Positions 55,721-64,000 of a DNA stretch of 64,000 nt are shown here, in pieces. Location of the stretch: NCBI RefSeq assembly GCF_014898055.3, contig NW_023604295.1, positions 136,306,676 to 136,370,675 on the forward strand. Direction: 5' to 3'. Source of the DNA: Talpa occidentalis (taxonomy: Eukaryota > Chordata > Mammalia > Eulipotyphla > Talpidae). Each line of letters begins with the position of its first letter. The stretch's first letter is position 1. The position numbers were made by a program, and so were the translations under genes. The notes beneath the pieces are model-generated. The model was not told the origin of the DNA and did not search any database. It saw nothing but the letters and a program-made list of their open reading frames with translations.

Positions 55721-56689
55721 AATCTCAGGGTGTCTCAAATATTCTGGCCAGAGAGAGACTAACCCAGCTGAATAGCCTCTGTGTCAAAGAAACCACACGT
55801 CTAAGAGAGCTTCTGGGGTCTGCTCAGGCCTCAACGGGGCACTTTATCAGGTCAGAATGATCAGCCATTATAGAACCCAGCATCAGGAAGAGTCTCCGCT
55901 CCCCAGAACTGGCAGAAAAATTTCTTCACTTGTATATGCATGTGTTTTACTGGATGATGAAAAATGGATAACCATGTCATTATAAGGCAATATTGAAATA
56001 CTTTGGCAATTGGGTATGTTTGAATCTGAAATGACACATTTTCTTTCTTAAACCAATGTGCTAAAGTGTGTAGAATAATTCCTTTAACTCTTTTTAACTA
56101 AAAACACTTTCTTTTCTGGCTTCTGAGAAAGATTTTTGGCTACATTTGTTGGAAATCCATGAAAAAGTAATCACAGTTTTACAGGAAAAGATACAGATCT
56201 TATTATTTGTCAATGGGTTGTAACTACACAGTATGTAATAACTATTAAACCAGAGATACTACAGTCAGAAATACTGAGTAAAGTGTCAACTTGAGTCCTC
56301 TGAGATAAAAATCTAGTTAACCACTGATCCTTCCACATGTAAATTGAGCAGAATGAAACAGTTAAATACTAAGATCAACAAGGAGATTAGATGAGTTTTC
56401 TTTAAAAAAAAAAAAAAACTACCAGTTCACTGAGAGCATTATTCTTTATTTTATAAACAAATAGGTGAAAGTGGGCATTAACTTTTCTGTGTTAGCAGTT
56501 TAAGCCAAAGACAATACACAGAAAACATTCTCCTGCCCTCCAAAGGATGGCTCATTCTCAAAATCAGTATTCACTCTGCCAGAAATAGAAATCCTGCATC
56601 CCAGCCTCCACCTTTGCAAATCCAGCCCATTGAGCTTTATTTTAACTTCTTGAGTGGAGAAGGTTTTTGTTATTCAAAGTTTCTTTGCC
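55721..56689. other. No gene recognised
   Basis: AT-rich, with an A run at 56404-56418; no assignment. Confidence 0.4.
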
Positions 56690-57250
56690 ACTTACATCTA
56701 ATTTTTTAAATTGACACTGAAGCACCATTGTTTTACATCCCTGCTGGAATTTTGACCATGTAGGAATTCCCCCTCAGCATTCCCACCACACAGTCCATTG
56801 TGCTCTCCTCCCAACGCCTCCCCCATCTGGATGCTTCAGATCTATGGTGACTTTTCAAGAGATGGTTTTAAAATTTGTCTCTGACCCTTTGCTTGGCTTT
56901 TGATTATTCCTCATATTCCTCATATAAGTGACACCATCCAGTATTTATCTTTTTCCTTCTGATTTATTTCACTTAGCATAATCCATCAACCCTATCCATG
57001 TTGCTGCAAGTGGCATGAGTTTATCATTTTTGACTGCAGAATAGTATTCCATTTTGTATATATACCGCATCTCCTTGAGCCATTCATGTGTTTGGGGGCA
57101 CTTAGGTTATTTCTATATCTTGGTTATTATAAATAGTGTTGCGATGCGTATGGGAGTGTAAGTTTCCTTTCAAATCAATGTTTTCTAGGGGGAGGGAGGT
57201 GGTACCTAGGAATAGAATCACTGGGCATATAGCAGATCCAGTGCAGATGA
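56690..57250 (-). mobile_element. LINE-1 3' end fragment
   Basis: 3' UTR (CAGATCTATGGTGACTTTTC) is followed by ORF2 end words on the reverse strand (CTTATTTCACTTAGCATAATC-like near 56965, ATCCATGTTGCTGCAAGTGG). Heavily diverged and 5'-truncated. Confidence 0.88.
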
Positions 57251-58689
57251 ATCTAAAACAACAGATAGGTAGCGGTCTATACAATTATTGCTGGAAGTAA
57301 GGCATATCTTGCTAGTCACTACCTATTTTAGTAGCTTAATAACATAGTAAACAAGATCAAAACCTTTAAAACTGAGTTGAGTGTTTTATACATAAGGAGT
57401 TTGTGATATAAATTATCAGATATTATATGGAGTACAATAGCCTTTTATTTCTAGATCCCAGACTCTACCTAGTGCATTCATTACTTCATTCAGGCATTTA
57501 TCTATTTGTTTATTCATTTATTTAGCAGCTAAATAAGTGTTAATTTGAGTAGATGTTTAGTGAATTTATGTACATTCTTGAGTGACATATATATATCTAA
57601 GGCCCAATCTTAGATACTAGGGAATCTAATCAATTGCAAACTAGTTTCCTTTCTTAAGAACCTTCAGATAAGGTTCTATAGATTTTTTAAATGCCTATGT
57701 GGAATATTAATACAGTAAATTAGATGGCCCAAAAAGTATATGATTAATGACTCAATATATGACATGCGAGAACTAGAGCATGTAAGGGGGGTAAATTAAA
57801 CTTTTGAAAAAGCAAGAAGAAATTAGGTAGACCTTTAAAATAATGGCGGGAGAGCAGCAGAGAGCTTCGAAGAAATGGCACAGAGTAAAGACTGAGCTCA
57901 GCAGGAATTGATTCTTTAGACTCACTCCAGCTCACACAGTCTGGTGGAACTGGTGAACACCAGTGACAGAGAGAACCACACACCCAGCTCTTGGTAGTTT
58001 CAAGACTGAAATATAAACCAACTAAAAATATAATGATGATATGCTGATAATGATAATAATAAATGATACCGATAATAATGATATGACAACATATTTGTTA
58101 AGTGCGCTATAGGACACATGGCAAGTCACTGCTAAAGAATCCCCTTTAAATATTTCCCCTATTTTAAATTCTTAACAGATGTAAAATGTTCTTACTTTCT
58201 GAATCTCTATAACTTCCTTATACTTGGACAATCAAATACCACCTCAAGTAAAGATAGAAAATTTCACATGTTGACACCAGTGTCATGTTGGGGTTAAAAA
58301 GCTCTGTCCTGCAAGTGCTGAAAGGGTCTGCATCATTATGGATAAGGAAGATGGTTCTGGTTTGATCACATCATCCTAATGATCACACTTACTGAGTGAC
58401 TCCTGACTGGTACTTTTCCAACCTTTTCCACCCACTCCTGCTATGAAAATTCCCCCACTGGCACTGCAGATGAAGCATTTCTCCTGCTGAGTCCAAGATT
58501 TTTCTCAACATATTCTTGCTCAACACACTGGTCAGAGTTTATGCATGAAATGAAATTGATGGGTGTACTTTAATCTGCTCTGTTCAAAGCATCATGTTAA
58601 GTTCTGTCTAGCGAGATCTTAATGAGGATATGTAGATTCTAGAGTGAAACAAAATATCTAACTAGTAATTACAACAATCTCAGGAGATT
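57251..58689. other. No gene recognised
   Basis: AT-rich; 58032-58085 is an imperfect (GAT/AAT)n repeat. Nothing else assigned. Confidence 0.4.
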
Positions 58690-58835
58690 AACAGCAACAT
58701 ATCATCCCCTTTTTACATGTGAGGTAACAAAAATACAGAGAGATTAAACAACATGCCTAAAACCACACAGGAAATGAGTGATGGATCTAATACCCAAGCC
58801 AAACCTCTGACTCCCAAGTCAAATGCTAGTGTTAT
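58690..58835 (-). mobile_element. MIR fragment
   Basis: CCCTTTTTACATGTGAGGTA, then AACATGCCTAAAACCACACA and CTCTGACTCCCAAGTC, are reverse MIR in order. Confidence 0.75.
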
Positions 58836-58886
58836 CAAAGCCATTTAAAAGGAAAGAATACATCATCTTTCCACCTTCTAGAATCT

Positions 58887-59153
58887 TTTTTTTTAAAGAT
58901 TTATTAATTTATGCGTACAAGAACTGGAGTACAGGCCAGAGATACGGGGGATGAGAGGATCCACCAGAGACAGAGGGGAACAGAACAGGCAGATTGACTG
59001 AAATACACTGCTGAGGAAAGCAGTAGGCGAGACAGGAGGGGTTTGCCTCACCGTGTGTGTTGCTCCCTGGCTGACCAGGGATCGAACTGGTGCTACAGAG
59101 GCTGCGGATTGCTTCATAGTGTGGTGCTTAACCCCTTGCGCCACCAGGGAGGC
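58887..59153 (-). mobile_element. tRNA-derived SINE, type II
   Basis: Full-length reverse copy; head end GCGCCACCAGGGAGGCC. Duplication CCTTCTAGAATCTT / CCTTCCTAGAATCTT (58873-58886, 59154-59168) differs by one inserted base. Confidence 0.92.
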
Positions 59154-59168
59154 CCTTCCTAGAATCTT

Positions 59169-59394
59169 AATCAGTAGGATAACCAGACAAGTACAGCAGA
59201 TATATACTTATTAGGGTGCTGGTTTCAACACTGAGGAGAGAAACTGCATGTCCAGCAACTTGAAATTGATTGAAGAAAAGTTAGTTTCTATATAAAATAG
59301 GATGTTTTCATCATAAAAAAATTAAGTGGTGGATTTATATTTGTCAACGTAAAAAATTCTGTGCTAAGACATCAAAATGCTAAAATAATGAAAC
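59169..59394. other. Unassigned spacer
   Basis: AT-rich; may be the upstream, unrecognisable part of the next L1. Confidence 0.35.
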
Positions 59395-59650
59395 AGTGAC
59401 ATGATCAAATGCTGGTGAGGATGTAGAGAAACTAGATCGCTCATACATTGCCAGGAGGAATGAAAAATAGTACAGCTCTTCTAAAAAATAATTGGGGATT
59501 TCTTACAAAACTAAGCATGCACTTACTACATAACAATCCAACCATTATACTTCTGGGCAATTGTCCCAAAGAAATGAAAACATGTTTACCCAAAAACCTG
59601 TTCCTGAATGTTCATAGCAATTTTACTTATGATAACCAAAAACTAGAATG
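59395..59650 (+). mobile_element. Old LINE-1 ORF2 fragment
   Basis: Plus-oriented ORF2 words in order: AATGCTGGTGAGGATGTAGA, GCTCATACATTGCCAGGAGG, AAAGAAATGAAAACATGTTT, CTGAATGTTCATAGCAATTT. A 67-codon frame (59448-59651) is a decayed piece of ORF2, not a gene. Confidence 0.85.
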
Positions 59651-59654
59651 AGTC

Positions 59655-60135
59655 CATCTGTCCATTCTTCTCACAATTATACTTTGATTGTGTACTTCTT
59701 GAGTCAGACCATTCAATAGTACCCTGTCGCCTACCAAATATTGTCTGAATTTCTGACTGGCATCTAGGTTTTCCAGAAAAAGCCTGCTTTGTCAATCTTG
59801 AGTGTTCTAAGCTTCCATCACACTGAATTGCTTTTCATCCTCCACACACATTTCATTTTCTATATCCCAGCCTTTGCTCATGCTGCTTTCTTCATCTGAA
59901 ATGATTTTACTCTTCAAACTTCACATTTCCCAGCCCCTACCTTCTCTCTTTGGTGACTGACTACTCACCTGTCAGTTACGCCCTAAGGCTTCATGCTCAC
60001 TCCAGGTTGAATTCATTTTTGACCAAAGAGCAAATGATCAAACTCACAGCACCTGTTCATTATAGGGTAGTTACCTATATGGAGGTGTTACATCTTCCTG
60101 ACCAAATTTTAGCTCCTGTAGCATGTATGATATTG
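59655..60135 (+). mobile_element. Probable LINE-2 fragment
   Basis: CCCAGCCTTTGCTCATGCTG and CTTTCTTCATCTGAAATG resemble the L2 3' region in plus orientation, and TTTAGCTCCTGTAGCATG may be its terminal part. The left half is less certain. Confidence 0.5.
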
Positions 60136-60202
60136 TCTTGAACACATTAAGCTATCCAGAATTGAGCTCCTAAAAGTTTAGATACATACCAGGACACTCA
60201 GT

Positions 60203-60285
60203 GTGTGGTGGGTGGGGGGAGAAGAGGAGAGTAAAGAACAGGGCAGAGGGGGGCACTGTGGAGGGTGGTGGGAAAACCATGGTGA
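60203..60285 (+). repeat. G-rich tract
   Basis: Repeated runs of three or more G (GGTGGGTGGGGGGAG, AGAGGGGGGCACTG, GGAGGGTGGTGGG) give G-quadruplex potential on the plus strand. Confidence 0.7.
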
Positions 60286-60383
60286 CTGCACTTGAGGGGA
60301 GAAGTCCTGTATTGTTAAAAAAAAAAATACAGAAGGCTGTTTAATTTTTATTTTTTAGTTTAGATATATATAGATGAAAATAT

Positions 60384-60903
60384 TGTCCCTGGTGTCGTAG
60401 TGGTTGAATCTCAGCATTATCACCACTATGGTCTGAGTTCGATTCCCGGCCAGGGAGGTGACACGCATGGCGCAGCAGACCTCTCCTGTCTCGCCCACTG
60501 CTCCCTTCAGCAGTGTATTTCAGCTGATCAGCCTGTTCTGCTCTCCGCTCTGTCTCTGTTGAATCCTCTCACCCACCACACCTCTAGCCTACACCCCAGT
60601 TCTTTTTCTTTAAAGATTCATTTATACATACAAGAGCTGGGGTGGAGGCCAGAGATGTGGGGGGTTGAGAGGATTCACCAGAGACAGAGTAGCAAGCATA
60701 ACAGGCAGATCTACTGAAATTCACTGCTGAGGGGAGCAGCTGGTGAGACAGGAGAGGTCTGCTACGCTATGTGGGTCACCTCTCTGGTGGGGGATTGAAC
60801 TTTTACTGCAGTGCCTTCTGATAGCTTCATAGTGCTGAGACTTAACCCCTTGTGCCTTTAGGGAGGCCCCATCCCAGTTCGTCTATGCAAAAAAAAAAAA
60901 AAA
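60384..60903 (+). mobile_element. tRNA-derived SINE, type II, split by another SINE
   Basis: The head GTCCCTGGTGTCGTAGTGG starts at 60384. The body runs to CTACACCCCAGTTC (60602), and the remainder (CCCAGTTCGTCTATGC plus poly(A)) resumes at 60873. The intervening block is a second SINE in the opposite orientation. Confidence 0.9.
60603..60872 (-). mobile_element. tRNA-derived SINE, type II, nested
   Basis: A reverse full-length copy sits inside the tail region of the SINE at 60384. The outer-element word CCCAGTTC is repeated at 60595-60602 and 60873-60880 as target duplication. The two opposed copies are largely complementary. Confidence 0.9.
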
Positions 60904-61366
60904 GTATAACAGAAAAGGGGAGAAATATGGAATGAAAAAAAAAAATTCAAGATTAATGGAGACAAAGGTGTGTTGTTTTTTTTTTTAAGTCTGGGTAATG
61001 AAAGACCAAAGCAAGTCATTCAGTAAATCTTGTTCGTTGGTTTAAAATTTGACTAATCCTTGGCATTTTTTCACTTATTTTTTTTATGAGCATTGCTACT
61101 CAATTATGGATGACTTAATTGTTAAAATTATAGCCTGAGCCAATACAGCTCTCAGGAAAGATCTATGGAAAATATAGTTCCATTTCAGCCTCTTTATCCA
61201 TTTATCTGTTCACTCATGCTTAAAGAAATATCTATTACTGTGATATCCAAAGGCACAAAGAAAGCAGTAGGCAGGAATTGTTTACCAGAGTTCCCAAAAT
61301 ATAGAGAATCTCAGCTGTGTAATGCAAAATAGGTCTTTGTCCTACAGAAAGGATTAACCATCTTTT
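60904..61366. other. No gene recognised
   Basis: A- and T-rich runs, otherwise unassigned. Confidence 0.4.
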
Positions 61367-61375
61367 TTTTTTAAA

Positions 61376-61647
61376 CTGAATTTTTTTTTTGTAAGATTTA
61401 TTTATTTATTTATACAAGCACTGGGTACAGTCAGAAGCATGAGAGGGTGAGAGAATTCACCAGAACCAGAGCAGGGAGCAGAACAGGCAGACTGACAGAA
61501 TACACTGTTGAGGGGAGCAGCGGGCGGCAGGAGAGGTCTGCGCGCCATGTGGGACCCTCGCCGGTGGCCGGGGATCAAACCGGCACTGCAGGGGCTGTGG
61601 GCAGATTTGCAGCCCAGCGCTCAACCGCTGCGCCACTGGGGAGGCCC
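61376..61647 (-). mobile_element. tRNA-derived SINE, type I, short-junction subtype
   Basis: Full length, retaining CpGs; its junction matches the copy at 11.6 kb. The tail has two T runs separated by AAACTGAA (61373-61380). Duplication around CCATCTTT lies at 61368-61375 and 61648-61655. Confidence 0.9.
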
Positions 61648-61655
61648 CCATCTTT

Positions 61656-62159
61656 CTTCTCATGTGCTTTCTTTTACATTTTCAAGCTAATTCTCCTATA
61701 GCTTCTCATCCACCCATCTGCCACCTGCAACTGTTCTATATTTTAAATACTAGTTCATAGTGGATTCATTTTTAAGCCTAGAAATAAAAAAAATAGTCTG
61801 TGCTATAACATAGCTAGGAACTTTATAAAACTCATTGATTTGCATGAGTAGTGTGTTGGAATACCAAGGGGTTGGGGGGAAGGGCACTGTGTCTATTTCT
61901 GACATCCTATTTTCTCCATTCCCAGTCTCTAAGCCAGTTACAGGTGCAGTCAACAGGTAGTCTATGAGCGCCAAATGCTCCTGACCATCTGTTAGATATC
62001 AAATGTGTCCATATCCTTGCACAGTGTTCACCAAAGACATCACTGAGAGTAAGCCAACTGGAAGGCCGTGTTAGGCATTTGATTCATTCAGAAGAATCAG
62101 ACCATTCTATTTAAGAAATGAACCTGCAGAGATCAAGTTGCAGTGAGCACATCTCCCTC
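61656..62159. other. No gene recognised
   Basis: Unassigned sequence; no exon signature. Confidence 0.4.
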
Positions 62160-62207
62160 CTGATGCAGGGAATTTAGGGGAGCTCGTCATGCCTGTGTTC
62201 TCAGATA
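62160..62207 (+). repeat. Copy A of an unexplained 48-bp motif
   Basis: Starts CTGATGCAGGGAATTTAGGG. It matches the reverse complement of 62910-62957 at 43 of 48 positions, all five differences being transitions. Confidence 0.93.
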
Positions 62208-62299
62208 TCACAGCCAAAGCCTTCAGGCTCCTCTAGGATGGGGGAACCGCACAGGGAGCCTCCTGTCATCCCTCTTGCCTCCCACATGGCCCTGCAACA

Positions 62300-62395
62300 G
62301 CAGAGTCTCCTGATCAGGACTTCAGGTCCCACCTCAGAACGACTAAATTCAAATCTGCATTTTGACGCAGACTAAGATGATTCATATGCTCACAT
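62300..62395 (+). mobile_element. MER5A-like fragment
   Basis: GAGTCTCCTGATCAGGACTT, CAAATCTGCATTTTGACGCA and GATGATTCATATGCTCA loosely follow MER5A order. Confidence 0.45.
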
Positions 62396-62841
62396 CACAC
62401 GAAAATATAAGAAATGCCTTTCTGACCACCAGGGACTTTGATCTGCCACACACACTGACACTTCCTCCAAGGGAATACATTCACAAAGATGAGATTCTGG
62501 CGACATGTTAGTTAGATGTAAAGGCAGAAAAGCAAATTTCTATTGAGGGCACTTGAGAAAGTAGATAAAAAGCATGATAGGAAAAAAAACACTTGTGTTT
62601 TAACTTTATTAAAACCTAGTGCATCAAGTACTGAGTGAATGAATCATGCTTAGGAACAGGGCACTTGCTTTTTGCTGTTCTTTGAGTGTCAATGTGCCTC
62701 TGAAGAATGAGTTTTTTCTTCAAGTGATCTAAACATAAACATGCATTTTCAATGCACTTGAAACTTGAAGTTTGTTTCCGGCCTCACTGTTCTGCGATCA
62801 AAATAATGTGCGTGTTTTGTTTCAAATTCAGTCGCACACCC
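62396..62841. other. No gene recognised
   Basis: Unassigned sequence between motif copies A and B. Confidence 0.4.
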
Positions 62842-62864
62842 ATGCAGGGAACTTAGAGGAGCTC
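62842..62864 (+). repeat. Copy B (short) of the 48-bp motif
   Basis: ATGCAGGGAACTTAGAGGAG plus three bases matches the complement of 62932-62954 at 22 of 23 positions, forming a hairpin with a 67-base loop. Confidence 0.93.
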
Positions 62865-62909
62865 TTCGTGCTCTCTTTGTGAATATATTCCCTTTGTGAA
62901 CGATGCCTG

Positions 62910-62957
62910 TATCTGAGAATACAGATGTGACGAGCTCCCCTAAGTTCCCTGCATCAG
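62910..62957 (-). repeat. Copy C of the 48-bp motif, inverted
   Basis: Reverse-oriented relative to A and B. A 93-codon minus-strand open frame (62749-63030) crosses B and C. It has no recognised domain. Confidence 0.93.
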
Positions 62958-63004
62958 TAACAATTCCTGACAAGAACCTCATATTGTCACATACCATCTG
63001 GTTC

Positions 63005-63110
63005 CTATAACTCTCTAGGGCAGGTAACATTTTCCAGGTAAAGGGGCTAAGGCTTTGAGATTCTGATGATCAATCCAAGATCATGAAGCCAGTAAATAAG
63101 TGACAAACCC
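63005..63110 (-). mobile_element. MIR fragment, diverged
   Basis: AGGTAAAGGGGCTAAGGCTT, then CCAAGATCATGAAGCCAGTA and AATAAGTGACA, fit reverse MIR. Confidence 0.5.
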
Positions 63111-63239
63111 TATATACACTTAAAGCCAATTTTGTTGGTTCTACCTCAATGTATACATGTGATTTGTTTCCTTCCTACTCAGATAGAATCTGCTGGAACA
63201 CAAACTTCTATAGGATTTGTATTTCATAGATTTTTTTGA

Positions 63240-63330
63240 CAGGCAGGGGTGGGAGAGAGAGCAAGGAAAGGAAGGAGAGAGAAGGGGAGAGAATGGGGCA
63301 AGAGAAAGAGAGAGAATATGAGAGAAAACT
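63240..63330. repeat. Purine-rich (GA)n tract
   Basis: About 90 bases of GAGA/GGAA-rich sequence on plus. Confidence 0.92.
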
Positions 63331-63746
63331 CCTGAGAACTCATATCCGAAATTTCCATCTGCAATACATTTGGTAATAGGACCTTCAGGTGTGAGCATGA
63401 GTGTGTGTTTTCAGGTAAAAGCAGGTGAATGTCTAGTTAACCCTGTTAATGATTCCTGGAAGCTACTGAAGTTAACTTTCAAGATCCCTACAATTTATGC
63501 ACGAAGGCTAAGATTCTTTTGACCGCATTTGGTGGAACATAGTTTTAGCATTTGGCAGATTGCAGAGAATGTTGGGCTGGGTAAAGCCCTAAGGAATCAA
63601 AAAGTATGGGACAGTGTCAGGATCATTAATATTCAATTCATAGCTGCTTCTCTACAGGCAGAAAATAAGGATTTTACAGCCATAAATAAGCTCTGAGTTT
63701 ACCTAGAGAAGCTGGTTACCTGACATTGTCCTAACTATTGATATTC
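63331..63746. other. No gene recognised
   Basis: Unassigned sequence before the last SINE. Confidence 0.4.
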
Positions 63747-63748
63747 TT

Positions 63749-64000
63749 TATTTTTTTTTTAAGATTTATTTATTTATACAAGCACTGGGTAGAGTCAGAA
63801 GCGTGGGAGGGTGAGAGAATTCAGCAGAGCCAGAGCGGGGAGCAGAGCAGGCAGAAGTACACTGCTGAGGGGCAGCGGGCGGCAGGAGAGGTCTGCGCGC
63901 CATGTGGGACCCTCCTCTGGTGGCCGGGGAACAGCCGGGGATCAAACCGGCGCGCTGCAGAGGCTGTGGGCAGCTTCGCAACCCAGCGCTCAACTGCTGC
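63749..64000 (-). mobile_element. tRNA-derived SINE, type I, cut by window edge
   Basis: The tail, body and most of the head are present; the window ends within the head at CTCAACTGCTGC. It carries the long head/body junction seen in the 3.3 and 5.3 kb copies, plus a short internal deletion near 63856 (GCAGAAGTACACTG). Right-hand target duplication lies outside the window. Confidence 0.93.

Noticed and set aside
1..64000. CRISPR arrays, prokaryotic operons, phage or plasmid features
   Set aside because: The sequence is plainly mammalian; repeats are dispersed retroposons with poly(A) tails and target duplications, and no regularly spaced array exists.

Overview
The window reads as nuclear DNA of a placental mammal. 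It carries LINE-1 copies of several ages, ancient LINE-2, MIR, MER5A-like and MaLR/MLT1-like remnants shared across placental mammals, CA/TG microsatellites, and few CpGs outside young repeats. No protein-coding exon, tRNA, rRNA or other functional RNA gene could be recognised on either strand. The longest open frame (8106-8972, minus strand) is the C-terminal end of a 5'-truncated L1 ORF2. The window is therefore best read as intergenic DNA or the inside of a large intron.

The dominant lineage-specific feature is a tRNA-headed SINE of about 235-270 bp, with 21 copies counted. It has a tRNA-like head with box-B-like GGTTCAATCCC, a GC-rich body, and a tail of TAAATAAATAAATCTT plus poly(A). Type I (younger) has a head reading GCGCAGCGGTTGAGCGCTGG, a body ending ACTGTACCCAGTGCTTGTA, and preserved CpGs. 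Type II (older) has a head ending in TTAAAGTCTCAGCACT-like sequence and a body ending CTACACCCCAGTTCTTGTATGC. It does not match my recollection of Alu, B1/B2, carnivore SINEC, ruminant or pig SINEs, equine ERE, armadillo DAS or bat VES, so I do not name the species. Two type I copies are indistinguishable over about 170 bp, which points to recent activity.

Layout: 1-2.1 kb, nothing recognised. 2.1-9 kb, dense young SINE and L1 insertions. 9-13.4 kb, AT-rich, with two SINEs. 13.4-26.5 kb, no tRNA-SINE; it holds MLT1-like and other LTR remnants, a long L2 (18.9-21.3 kb) split by an LTR, two old L1 3' ends, and a MIR split by a small unknown processed retrocopy. 26.5-32 kb, SINEs, L2 and L1, including a twin-primed L1 with target duplications. 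33.9-50 kb, more mixed composition with several stretches that look like candidate conserved noncoding DNA, plus LTR and MER5A-like elements and type II SINEs. 50-64 kb, a further mix of L1 fragments, MIRs, a short DNA transposon, microsatellites, a SINE nested in a SINE, and an unexplained three-copy motif near 62-63 kb. The last SINE runs off the right edge.

Nothing here forms an operon or pathway. The interest lies in retrotransposition history and a few unexplained inverted or direct repeats. Family names come from recognition by eye; RepeatMasker with a species-specific library and a multi-mammal alignment would decide them.
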